Part shown: positions 17,727 through 26,085 of the stretch, piece after piece | Numbering within the stretch: position 1 is the stretch's first letter | Layout of the letters: the number at the start of each line of letters is the position of its first letter | NCBI RefSeq assembly: GCF_947387555.1 | Contig: NZ_CANDNZ010000002.1 | Span: 930,001 to 994,000 of the forward strand | Origin: Thalassomonas sp. RHCl1 | Lineage (GTDB): Bacteria > Pseudomonadota > Gammaproteobacteria > Enterobacterales > Alteromonadaceae | DNA: 64,000 nucleotides | Reading direction: 5' to 3' | Notes under the pieces: model-generated | The model's database searches: none | What the model saw: only the letters and a program-made list of their open reading frames with translations | Told to the model about the DNA's origin: nothing | Made by a program: the position numbers and the translations under genes

Positions 17727-20324
17727 ATGAAGTGCTTAACCCGGTATTTGACCCTGAAACGCCCCCTCACTGATGCCAGGCTTATCATAACACTGGTGTT
17801 TATTACTTGTTTATCGCCAGTATTTATCCAGGCGGCAGCTCAGTCCCCCGAGCAAGAGCCAAAAAGCAACTTAGAAGCCTTATACCAGCTCAGCCTTGAA
17901 GACTTGATCAGTATTCAGTTTTCTACCGGCATCGCCGGCCCCGCCCAGAAAAAGCTGGACTCTTCCATCGCCATCACCACCATCTCCTTTAACGAACTTA
18001 TCGCGCTGCAACCGCAAAGCACTGCGGATTTGCTGGAAGTGGTACCGGGCTTTTTCACCGAAGACAGTGCCGGTGAAGTGCATAGCAATTTTTCCGCCCG
18101 CGGCACCTGGGGGGATTCCAACCGTATGATAGGCATGCACAACGACGGCGTGATGCATGCCTACAGCGATATCTTTAACGGCTCGTTAGGCAAAATTGAT
18201 TTCATGACCGAAAAAGTCGAAGTGGTACGCGGCGGCACTGCCGGCATTATTTCCTCCCGCGGCCCTTCTGCTGTGGTGAACTATATCACCAGAAAAGGCA
18301 GTAAAACCGGGCAAGGCCAGAGCGCACTGAGGCTCAGCGATCATCATACCCGGCGGTTTGACGGCTATTATTCAGGGCCGTTGACGGATAACTGGCTGTT
18401 TGCCCTGGGCGGTTTTTATCGCCGCCAGGACGGCCTGCGCGACCGGGGCTTTACCGCCGACAGCGGCGGACAATTCAGGCTCAACCTCTCCCGGCAACTA
18501 TTCACTGATAACGCTGCCGATGGCGAAATTATCCTGAGCTATCATCATGTTAACGATAAAAATGCCTTTTACCTGCCAACGCCGATGACCCATATGAAAG
18601 ATCCCCGGGCCATAACCGGCGGGGTAAATGCCCTCAAAGGCAGTTTAGCCAGCCTGGATGCCAAGCAGGTAAACCTTGTCAGTCCCGACGGCCTTATCAG
18701 CCATGACCTGGAAGATGGTATCCATACCCGGGCCAATATCTTTGGTCTGGATATCAGTAAAAACTTTAGCAACCGGCGCTGGAGCATAAATAACCAACTC
18801 AGGGTTATGCATTACAAGGGGGACGGCAATGCCGTTTATCCCAACGGTAATAACCAAATCCAGGAGGCAGCGCAGCGTTTATATGGCGACGGCGGTATTG
18901 CCGACACTATGTTTACCGCCTTCCCGGGAGCCGTTGCGGTGCAATATGCCTATGCCGGCAGCGGCGAGTTAATCCCGGATAAGCAAATGTCGCTCTTAAA
19001 CCGCAACGGCCTGACCCAGGAGCTGAGCTACCGCCATTTCGGCTATCACCTGAGCCAGGTGGTCAATAACTTTACTGTCCGCTATCAAAGCCAGGATAAT
19101 ATCCTGACCCTGGGCAGTGTTTACCTTACGGCGGACTACGATAAATTATACCGGGATCAGCATAAGTATCTGGCAGAATTAACCGACAATGCCCGTAAAC
19201 TCGATGTGGTTGCCTTAAACGCCAATGAAGAGATCATCGGGCATTACACCCGGGAGGGATTCAGCGATTTTTTTAGCGAATTTTCCCTTGGCGATGCCAA
19301 GCTCGACTCCCTGAGTGTATATCTGCTCGATGAATACCAGCTGACGGAGAACTTCAGAATGGACTTTGGCGTCCGCTATGAAGATTTAACCGTAAAAACC
19401 CGCGCCTGGCTCAGTGAAGCCGATCAGCATATCCCCCCACCCTATAATGATGTCGACATACTGGCAGATGACAGTGTTCGGGCCTGGCGTACAGATGAGC
19501 GCTTTACCCTCAGCCCGAGACATGAAAACGACATCGGCTGGTCCGTCGGGGCAAATTACCATGTGAATGATCACCTCGCCCTCTATAGCCGTTATACCGA
19601 TACTTTTATGTTTCGCTCGGATTTGCTCGGCGAAGTGATTAATGCCGCCCGCGGCCGGGATGTTTCCCAGGCCCAGAAAGAGTCTAAAACCGAACTCAAT
19701 TTCTTCGAAATCGGTTTGCGCTACGCCAGAAAAAGCTTTGCCACCTCGCTGACCCTGTACAATACCGAGTTCACCCCGCAGGCCATCAATGTCACCGTCA
19801 CTGAAAACGGCCGGGATGTTTTTAAAAGCATAGAATTTGATACCCGGACCTGGGGACTGGAATTCGAAGCGAGCTGGACTCCCCGCCCCTGGTTTAGCCT
19901 GGCAATGACCGGCGTTATCCAGGACGCAGAATATACCGGGGCACAGGGCTTGATTGACGGCATAGAAGTTGACGGCAACCAAATCAACCGCATCGCCAAC
20001 GAGCAAATAAGACTGACGCCAACCTTCTATTTTGGCAATAGCGAGCTGTTTTTCACTTATCATTACCTGGGGGATCGCTTTGGCAATGCCGCCAATATCA
20101 GTAAACTACCCGCTTATGGGACTTTAGCCGCCGGCATGTCTTTTTTCTTAAACGACAACATCACCTTAATGCTAAAAGGTACCAACCTTACGAAACAAAT
20201 CGGGCTGTCAGAAGGCAACCCCAGAGACCAGAGCCAGTTTAACCAGCTGGAAATTGCTGATAATTTTTATGCCAGGTCAATTTTTGGCCGCACCTTTACC
20301 GCCTCATTAACTTATGCCTTTTAG
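17727..20324 (+). CDS. TonB-dependent outer-membrane receptor
   Basis: An 865-residue protein with a signal region (about 1-40, with an extended basic start), then a plug domain (about 75-200) carrying the usual ADLLEVVPGFF and VEVVRGGTAGI segments. The C-terminal two-thirds is the 22-strand barrel, ending in LTYAF with the terminal Phe needed for outer-membrane insertion. The plug and the short pre-plug start (LYQLSLEDLISIQF) resemble receptors for hydrophobic or organic ligands rather than classical siderophore receptors. It lies after the RPE65 and FAD-oxidase genes and probably imports their substrate or product. AGGCGG precedes the ATG. Confidence 0.85.
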   Translation: MKCLTRYLTLKRPLTDARLIITLVFITCLSPVFIQAAAQSPEQEPKSNLEALYQLSLEDLISIQFSTGIAGPAQKKLDSSIAITTISFNELIALQPQSTADLLEVVPGFFTEDSAGEVHSNFSARGTWGDSNRMIGMHNDGVMHAYSDIFNGSLGKIDFMTEKVEVVRGGTAGIISSRGPSAVVNYITRKGSKTGQGQSALRLSDHHTRRFDGYYSGPLTDNWLFALGGFYRRQDGLRDRGFTADSGGQFRLNLSRQLFTDNAADGEIILSYHHVNDKNAFYLPTPMTHMKDPRAITGGVNALKGSLASLDAKQVNLVSPDGLISHDLEDGIHTRANIFGLDISKNFSNRRWSINNQLRVMHYKGDGNAVYPNGNNQIQEAAQRLYGDGGIADTMFTAFPGAVAVQYAYAGSGELIPDKQMSLLNRNGLTQELSYRHFGYHLSQVVNNFTVRYQSQDNILTLGSVYLTADYDKLYRDQHKYLAELTDNARKLDVVALNANEEIIGHYTREGFSDFFSEFSLGDAKLDSLSVYLLDEYQLTENFRMDFGVRYEDLTVKTRAWLSEADQHIPPPYNDVDILADDSVRAWRTDERFTLSPRHENDIGWSVGANYHVNDHLALYSRYTDTFMFRSDLLGEVINAARGRDVSQAQKESKTELNFFEIGLRYARKSFATSLTLYNTEFTPQAINVTVTENGRDVFKSIEFDTRTWGLEFEASWTPRPWFSLAMTGVIQDAEYTGAQGLIDGIEVDGNQINRIANEQIRLTPTFYFGNSELFFTYHYLGDRFGNAANISKLPAYGTLAAGMSFFLNDNITLMLKGTNLTKQIGLSEGNPRDQSQFNQLEIADNFYARSIFGRTFTASLTYAF

Positions 20325-20751
20325 CACAAGAAAGATGTTTTTTAGAAAATAATGATCTCAATCCCACAGAGCCTAAAATCAACCCCCTCGGCTAACCATA
20401 AAAAAAATCTATCAATTTGATATTGATGCTTTTTTTATTCTCTCACCTGCTTTCTGCTATTTTCCCGGAGAAGCTGAGAAGCTTTTATCGGCTGTGGCAG
20501 ATGAATTTTTATCCATTTTCAAAGCGGCCCGCTCCATTAAAGCGATCGCTTGTGCTAATGTTTTTGATAAAGGTAAGTTTTATTTGCTCCCCTGCCGAGG
20601 AGGGAAAAAGGACAAAAAGAGTTAACAAGATAGGATAAATGAAGGAATAACGGCTTACTCTGAAGAGAGAAATTAAGCAATTCATGCTTGATATTTGGCT
20701 TTATTCGGTTCGGAAAGTTACTTTACTGACAAAATCTAAGGTTATTTGTTA
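20325..20751. other. Intergenic region, no gene supported
   Basis: About 430 AT-rich bases. A plus-strand frame at 20417-20638 exists, but it has no ribosome binding site and its translation is of low complexity with no recognisable motif. The right end carries the weak AAGG that precedes the diguanylate cyclase start. Confidence 0.4.
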
Positions 20752-21879
20752 ATGATTAAAGTTAAAAAGTGGTTGAGATCATACTTTCGTTCCGGACTCG
20801 ATGAACAAAGGTATAATGATATCAACAGCCAGATCACCATCATCTATTTTTTCTCCTTTGTCGGCATGCTGGTGACCGGGGTTTTAGCTGTTAATGCATT
20901 ATTTAATAATAATTATCTACTGGCCCTGACCCTGCTGGTTTCCCATATCGTTTATTTCTTATGTTTTTATATATATAAAGTCACCAAAACCATCAAATTA
21001 TCTCTGGCCATCATCTTATATTCCAATTTTATTCTGATGTCGTACCTGGTGTATTCCGGTGGGGTCGATAATACCGGTCCTTTGTGGATCTTTATCCTGC
21101 CTTCCATTGCCCTGTTTATCAATGGCCTGATCAGGGGCATAGTGGTTATTTCAGCATTTATTGCTTTTATTTCCCTGCTGATGTTTTATCCCAATGAAGC
21201 CCTGCTCGCTACCAGCTATCCGCTGGAATTTAAATTACGCTTACTTTATTCTTTCATTACCGTCAGCGCCTTGTCTGCCTATTACGAATATGCCAGGGAA
21301 AGTTCCTATCTGCATACGTTGGAATTAAGCCGCAAATATGAATTATTGTCCCGGTTAGATCCCCTGACCCAGCTTTCCAACCGGCGCGATGCCACCAATA
21401 CCTTAGAGCATGAACAATTACGCCTGGCACGCAATGCCGAAACCCTGGCCATTATTATTTGCGATGTCGACTATTTTAAAAAAATCAATGACAGTTTTGG
21501 TCACAGCGCCGGCGATTACGTCCTGGTGGAGCTGGCCAAGTTGTTCAAACACTGCAGCCGCGGGCAAGACACCATCGCCCGCTGGGGCGGTGAAGAATTC
21601 CTGTTTATTTTACCGCAAACCAATCTCAGCCACGCCCAGGATTTTGCCGCCAAACTTCACCTGGCACTGGAGCAGCAGCAAATGTGCTATCAAGAGCAGC
21701 TGATCGAAGTAACCTTAAGCATGGGGATCAGTGAATTAAAGCCCGAACAAAGCATCCAGGAAGCCATCAGCATCGCCGATAAATACCTGTACCAGGCAAA
21801 ACAGGCCGGCAGAAACCAAACTTTCCCCCAGATCTCGGCAGTAAAATATGATGCCACAGATAAAGCGGTAACAGGTTAA
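20752..21879 (+). CDS. Membrane diguanylate cyclase (GGDEF)
   Basis: A 375-residue protein starting at the ATG at 20752. Residues 28-180 form about six hydrophobic helices with no periplasmic sensor domain of any size. The GGDEF domain follows from about 200, with the active-site motif GGEEF at 279-283. The inhibitory I-site RxxD (RGQD, 270-273) lies five residues before it, so product inhibition is expected. It should make cyclic di-GMP from two GTP. No EAL domain or partner gene is adjacent; the signal sensed by the membrane part is unknown. Confidence 0.9.
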   Translation: MIKVKKWLRSYFRSGLDEQRYNDINSQITIIYFFSFVGMLVTGVLAVNALFNNNYLLALTLLVSHIVYFLCFYIYKVTKTIKLSLAIILYSNFILMSYLVYSGGVDNTGPLWIFILPSIALFINGLIRGIVVISAFIAFISLLMFYPNEALLATSYPLEFKLRLLYSFITVSALSAYYEYARESSYLHTLELSRKYELLSRLDPLTQLSNRRDATNTLEHEQLRLARNAETLAIIICDVDYFKKINDSFGHSAGDYVLVELAKLFKHCSRGQDTIARWGGEEFLFILPQTNLSHAQDFAAKLHLALEQQQMCYQEQLIEVTLSMGISELKPEQSIQEAISIADKYLYQAKQAGRNQTFPQISAVKYDATDKAVTG

Positions 21880-21888
21880 GGCTCCCGC

Positions 21889-22263
21889 CTAAACCTTGCT
21901 TGCACTGTCACTGCTATCCATTTTCGTCACCTGGCGGACTTCAACCGAAGACTCAGGGTACCTGAAATAGGGGCTTTTTTTCGCCCAGCTGACGGCTTCA
22001 TCCATATTGTCGGCTTTGATAAAAGAATAACCTGTCACCAGCTCAGAGACTTGGGTTGCAGAAAGATCATTAACAACCCCGTCCCCTGCCACCGTAAAAC
22101 CGCTAAAAATCAACGGCGCGCCTAATGACACCAGCTGCTCGTTTTCCTGCAATGCCGCCACCCAGGCTTGCCACTCAGCTTTTGATGCGGCAATTTCCTG
22201 CCCGGATGCCTTTGCCATCCAGTTGGCATCACCCCCTTTATAGATCAGCATAAATTGTTCCAT
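21889..22263 (-). CDS. YciI/DGPF-like small protein
   Basis: About 124 residues starting MEQFMLIYKGGD. The ATG at 22263 has AGGGAGAG just upstream and is preferred to the one at 22284. The compact alpha/beta layout and the end VEVRQVTKMD fit the YCII-related (DGPF) family, dimeric ferredoxin-like proteins often found beside sigma factors. Their role is mostly unknown and no such sigma factor is adjacent here. It converges tail to tail with the diguanylate cyclase gene, 9 bases apart. Confidence 0.7.
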   Translation of the reverse strand: MEQFMLIYKGGDANWMAKASGQEIAASKAEWQAWVAALQENEQLVSLGAPLIFSGFTVAGDGVVNDLSATQVSELVTGYSFIKADNMDEAVSWAKKSPYFRYPESSVEVRQVTKMDSSDSASKV

Positions 22264-22395
22264 TACTCTCTCCCTGCTAGCCATGAATATACTTGTTGTT
22301 GCTTTTAAAGAGTTTAGCCAAGCAAAGCCTTAACGACAGTCATTGACAAGCTTTTGGGGAAAATATTGCTTGTGTGCCCCGGGAACATGTATCCG

Positions 22396-24576
22396 TTAAA
22401 ATTGATAACGGACACTGAGCCCGGCGTTACGATCCGGCGCCGGGGTTAGTATGCCGCCGCCAAGTGTAGGAAAACCATGGATAAAATAGCTTTCATCCCA
22501 GATATTATCGATCCAAAACCCCAAAACCCAGCGGCTGTCGGGCTCATGGTAGCTGACATCGAGATTAGCCAGGTCAAACGCAGGCACCGCACTCACCTTT
22601 ATATTGGCGGGATCCTGATAGCGGATCTCGCTATAACTGTGGCTATAACTGATATTCAGCTCAGCGCCGCTGCTTAACATACGCTGATAAGTTAAAGACA
22701 GCGCTGCGGCATGTTTGGGGGAATTACGTAACCTATTATCGGCAAAGTTTCCCTGGGTACTGATAAATTCCTCAAAGCTGGCATCTAAATAACCGTAGTT
22801 CCCCCGCAATTGCCAATGATCTGCCAGCATCAATTGCCATTCCAGCTCAAGGCCTTTACTGATAGCATCGGCAGCATTTTCGGTAACGATAACGCCGATA
22901 TCATTAGGATCGTTTGGATCATCCACTAACTGTAATACCTGCAAATCATCATAAGCCATATGAAAAAAAGCGGCATAAAGACGGGCATCCCCGCCCGGGC
23001 TGTGCCACTTAAAACCCAACTCATATGCCAGGACATTCTCTTCATCAAAAGGGGTACGGGCCGCCATGGCATTTGGTGCCTGGCCCTGATAGCCACCGGA
23101 CTTGTAACCGGTGGAAACACTGAAATAAGTATGCAAACCCGGATTGGGCCAGTAGTCGATGATCATTCTCGGGGTAAATTTTCCCCAGGACTTTTCCGCT
23201 TTTTCGCGGTATTGCGTACTAATGATCAACAACCCGGGAATTGAGGACTGATGAATATGTTTTTTATCCCGGCTAAAGCGCCCGCCCACCGTTAACGACA
23301 ACGCCTTACTAACGGAAAAAGTTGTTTCTGAAAACAAAGCAAAGCTATTGGTGACATTGTCCTGGAAAGAGAAACTGTCGGGATTAAAATTAAAAGTTTC
23401 AAGGCGCTCGATATCCTCATGGAAATAAAAAAGCCCGGCAAGAAAAAACCAGCTTTCCCGCTCAAGACTCAGCCGCAACTCCTGGCTAAACTGCCAGCTT
23501 TTTTCCCTGACATCATTGGTGCCCGCCACAGGCCTGCCAAACACGGCAGCCAATAACCCTTCCTGTTCACTTAAGCCCTGTTGGTCTATGGAAGAGGCCA
23601 TGTCTGTTTTACGATAGCCGCTAACCCCATGAAGATCCCCCCAGGACAAAGTATTATCGAATTGCAGCGTCAGGGCATAAGTATCCCGGTTTTGAAAGCC
23701 GTCATAACCAGACAAGTTATAATAGGGACTGTGCGCCGCCTTAAGGGAAGTTTGCTCGATTGCCGCACCGATTGCGCCTTCAACGGCGTGGCGGCCTGCC
23801 CCTTCTCTTCTTAACCAGCTGTATTCCCCGATCAGGCGCCAGTGATAAGGAGAATGCGGGAGGTAGAGTTGCCCCTTGATGCCGCTGTCATTAATATCCG
23901 ACTGCTCATGACCATAACCGCTGTTGACCACGCCGTCACGTTGGCGGTGGAACAGGGATAAACTGCCCAGATATTGCCCTTCATCGTCAAGGGCTCCGCC
24001 CCAATAACAGTTCAAGGCTAAAATGCCGTCATTGCCCAGCGCCAGTTGCACATCTTTGCGGCTTTCTTCTTCCGGTAAGGCCGAGATAACATTGATCACG
24101 CCCCCGGTGGCATTTTTACCATACAGGGAGCCTTGCGGTCCCCTCAGCACTTCTATGCGTTCGAGATCATAAAAATCAAACAGAGATCCCGCGGCCCTGC
24201 CCACAGGCACGCCGTCGGCATTCACCACTACGGCATTATCGCCGCCGGCGCCGTCTTCGTTTGATCCTATACCCCGTATAAAAAACTGCGGCTGACCGAC
24301 ATTAAATTCCCCGGCAGAAAAGCCCGGGGTAAGATACGTCAGTTCAAGGGCATCAAAAACCCTGAACCGGCCAAGCTCTTCCCCCCAAAAATTGCTGACC
24401 GCAACCGGGACTTCTTGCAGTGTTTGCTGACGCTTTTGTGCGGTAATGGTAATGGTTTCCAGCTCAGGGGAGGTTTCGTCAGCAAGAGTAAGGAAGTTAA
24501 CCGCAAGTAATACAGTGAGAAGTAATAAAAACCACAGATAACGGTTTTTCTTGTCAGTCAGGGAGCACGTATACAT
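22396..24576 (-). CDS. TonB-dependent receptor
   Basis: A 726-residue outer-membrane receptor. A hydrophobic signal (LWFLLLLTVLLAVNFLTLA) follows a short basic start. Then comes ETITITAQKRQQTLQEVPVA, the usual TonB-box and plug opening of the group common in Sphingomonadales and Alteromonadales. The plug contains LERIEVLRGPQGSLYGKNATG, and the barrel ends in LSVRYQF with a terminal Phe. This group imports diverse organic ligands, so none is assigned. The start has AAGG upstream, and a 38-base imperfect palindrome lies directly before that site. Confidence 0.88.
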   Translation of the reverse strand: MYTCSLTDKKNRYLWFLLLLTVLLAVNFLTLADETSPELETITITAQKRQQTLQEVPVAVSNFWGEELGRFRVFDALELTYLTPGFSAGEFNVGQPQFFIRGIGSNEDGAGGDNAVVVNADGVPVGRAAGSLFDFYDLERIEVLRGPQGSLYGKNATGGVINVISALPEEESRKDVQLALGNDGILALNCYWGGALDDEGQYLGSLSLFHRQRDGVVNSGYGHEQSDINDSGIKGQLYLPHSPYHWRLIGEYSWLRREGAGRHAVEGAIGAAIEQTSLKAAHSPYYNLSGYDGFQNRDTYALTLQFDNTLSWGDLHGVSGYRKTDMASSIDQQGLSEQEGLLAAVFGRPVAGTNDVREKSWQFSQELRLSLERESWFFLAGLFYFHEDIERLETFNFNPDSFSFQDNVTNSFALFSETTFSVSKALSLTVGGRFSRDKKHIHQSSIPGLLIISTQYREKAEKSWGKFTPRMIIDYWPNPGLHTYFSVSTGYKSGGYQGQAPNAMAARTPFDEENVLAYELGFKWHSPGGDARLYAAFFHMAYDDLQVLQLVDDPNDPNDIGVIVTENAADAISKGLELEWQLMLADHWQLRGNYGYLDASFEEFISTQGNFADNRLRNSPKHAAALSLTYQRMLSSGAELNISYSHSYSEIRYQDPANIKVSAVPAFDLANLDVSYHEPDSRWVLGFWIDNIWDESYFIHGFPTLGGGILTPAPDRNAGLSVRYQF

Positions 24577-24585
24577 TACAACCTT

Positions 24586-24623
24586 CCTTATTCGCTAATG
24601 AGTTAACCATTTAGCGAGTAAGG
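24586..24623. promoter_or_regulatory. 38-base imperfect palindrome upstream of the TonB receptor
   Basis: The sequence is symmetric about GTTAAC (24602-24607), with outer arms CCTTATTCGCTAA and TTAGCGAGTAAGG. By my count 30 of 38 positions obey the symmetry. It begins 10 bases before the receptor start and directly abuts its ribosome binding site. It could be an operator or an RNA hairpin controlling translation. Confidence 0.5.
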
Positions 24624-24840
24624 CCAAACACACTTTGTGTTTGAGTATAGGATAAAATTGCAATAACCAGCCGCAGCAGGCATGATAACCAAGGTATTTG
24701 GAGCCGGCTTTAGCTTTAACAGACCGCCTGAGCTGACAACCAAATTAAGCAGGCACTTCATCCGTTTATCTCAAATAAATAGCCGACAAAGCGTCAGCTT
24801 CAGGTAATAATTTAACAACAATATAAAAAGGTTAATGGTT

Positions 24841-25845
24841 ATGGACTATCAACAATTTTCCAAAGTCGACCTGGGGTTTTTCCCTACCCCGTTAGTCAAA
24901 CTTTCCCGGTTGAGCCAGGCGCTGGGATGCGAAATATGGATGAAGCGCGATGATATGACCGGCCTGGCCTTCGGCGGCAATAAAACCCGCAAGCTCGAGT
25001 ATATTCTCGGCGATGCCCTGGCCAAGGGTTGCGATACCATCATCACCGCCGGAGCCGCCCAATCGAACCATTGCCGGCAAACAGCTGCGGCGGCAGCGCA
25101 ATTAAACCTTGAGTGCCATTTGATCTTAGGGGGCGAGCAGCCGGATAAGGCTCAAGGCAATCTGCTGCTCGATAACCTTTTCGGCTGCGATATTCACTGG
25201 GCCGGAGAAAACCGCAAGGGAGAAGATATTCCCGCCCTTTATCAACGCTTGCAGGCCGAGGGCAAAAAGCCCTATATAGTGCCCTATGGCGGTTCCAACG
25301 AGTTGGGAGCACTGGCTTTTGTTGATGCGGTTAAGGAGCTGGCGGAACAATCCCCGGGACTGGCTTTTTCCCGGTTGATTTTTGCTTCCAGCTCAGGCGG
25401 TACCCATGCCGGCTTAATGCTCGGCAAACGGTTCTTTAATCAGGCATTTGAACTCATCGGTATTAATATCGACAAAGATGAAAACGCAGACTTGCCTTTT
25501 GATGCCCAAATTCTCGAACTGACAAGAAAAACGGCAATCATGGCAGGCAGCACTGAAACCTTTTCACCTCAAGAACTGATCCTCAACCCCAATTATCTGG
25601 GACAGGGTTACGGTGTTGTCGGCGCGCCGGAAAATGAAGCCATCGCCATGACCGCACAACTTGAAGGCATATTATTAGATCCTGTCTATACCGGCCGTGC
25701 CATGGCGGGATTAATCGATATGATCAGAAGCGGAGAAATCTCCCAGGGTGAACAAGTGCTTTTCTGGCATACCGGCGGCGCCCCTTCGCTGTTCGCCTAC
25801 ACAGAGCAGCTGGATTTAGCGCAGGATAAAAACCAGGCGCTATGA
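24841..25845 (+). CDS. dcyD: PLP enzyme, D-cysteine desulfhydrase/ACC deaminase family
   Basis: About 334 residues. The second ATG (24841) is chosen because AAAAGG lies 9 bases before it, against 3 for the ATG at 24835. It opens with the family's LGFFPTPLVKLSRLS, and the PLP lysine is Lys48 in FGGNKTRKLEY. Further family segments are AGAAQSNHCRQTAAAAA and the glycine-rich SSGGTHAGL phosphate cup. The usual reaction is D-cysteine to pyruvate, H2S and ammonia; ACC deaminase or related sulfonate chemistry cannot be excluded from sequence alone. It stands alone, divergent from the TonB receptor gene. Confidence 0.8.
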   Translation: MDYQQFSKVDLGFFPTPLVKLSRLSQALGCEIWMKRDDMTGLAFGGNKTRKLEYILGDALAKGCDTIITAGAAQSNHCRQTAAAAAQLNLECHLILGGEQPDKAQGNLLLDNLFGCDIHWAGENRKGEDIPALYQRLQAEGKKPYIVPYGGSNELGALAFVDAVKELAEQSPGLAFSRLIFASSSGGTHAGLMLGKRFFNQAFELIGINIDKDENADLPFDAQILELTRKTAIMAGSTETFSPQELILNPNYLGQGYGVVGAPENEAIAMTAQLEGILLDPVYTGRAMAGLIDMIRSGEISQGEQVLFWHTGGAPSLFAYTEQLDLAQDKNQAL

Positions 25846-26085
25846 TCCCGGATAGGCTTTGTCATTAGCGTCGGGGCAGTCATTCTCTCTCCCTGGCGTT
25901 ATCACCGCTGAAATATGCTTCTCCCCCCGAAAGCAATACATTCTTAAGCTGTCAATATCATTAGATTTTTATGGCAGTCCTGTACTTCTCTACTAGTCTT
26001 TATTTTATCCTCCCGACATCCCGCTGATCACAAGTTGTCGTCACCGTACGGATAAATCAGCCATGACTTACTAGGAACAGCAACC

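Noticed and set aside
20417-20638. Plus-strand frame of 73 codons before the diguanylate cyclase
   Set aside because: No ribosome binding site and no recognisable motif in the translation.
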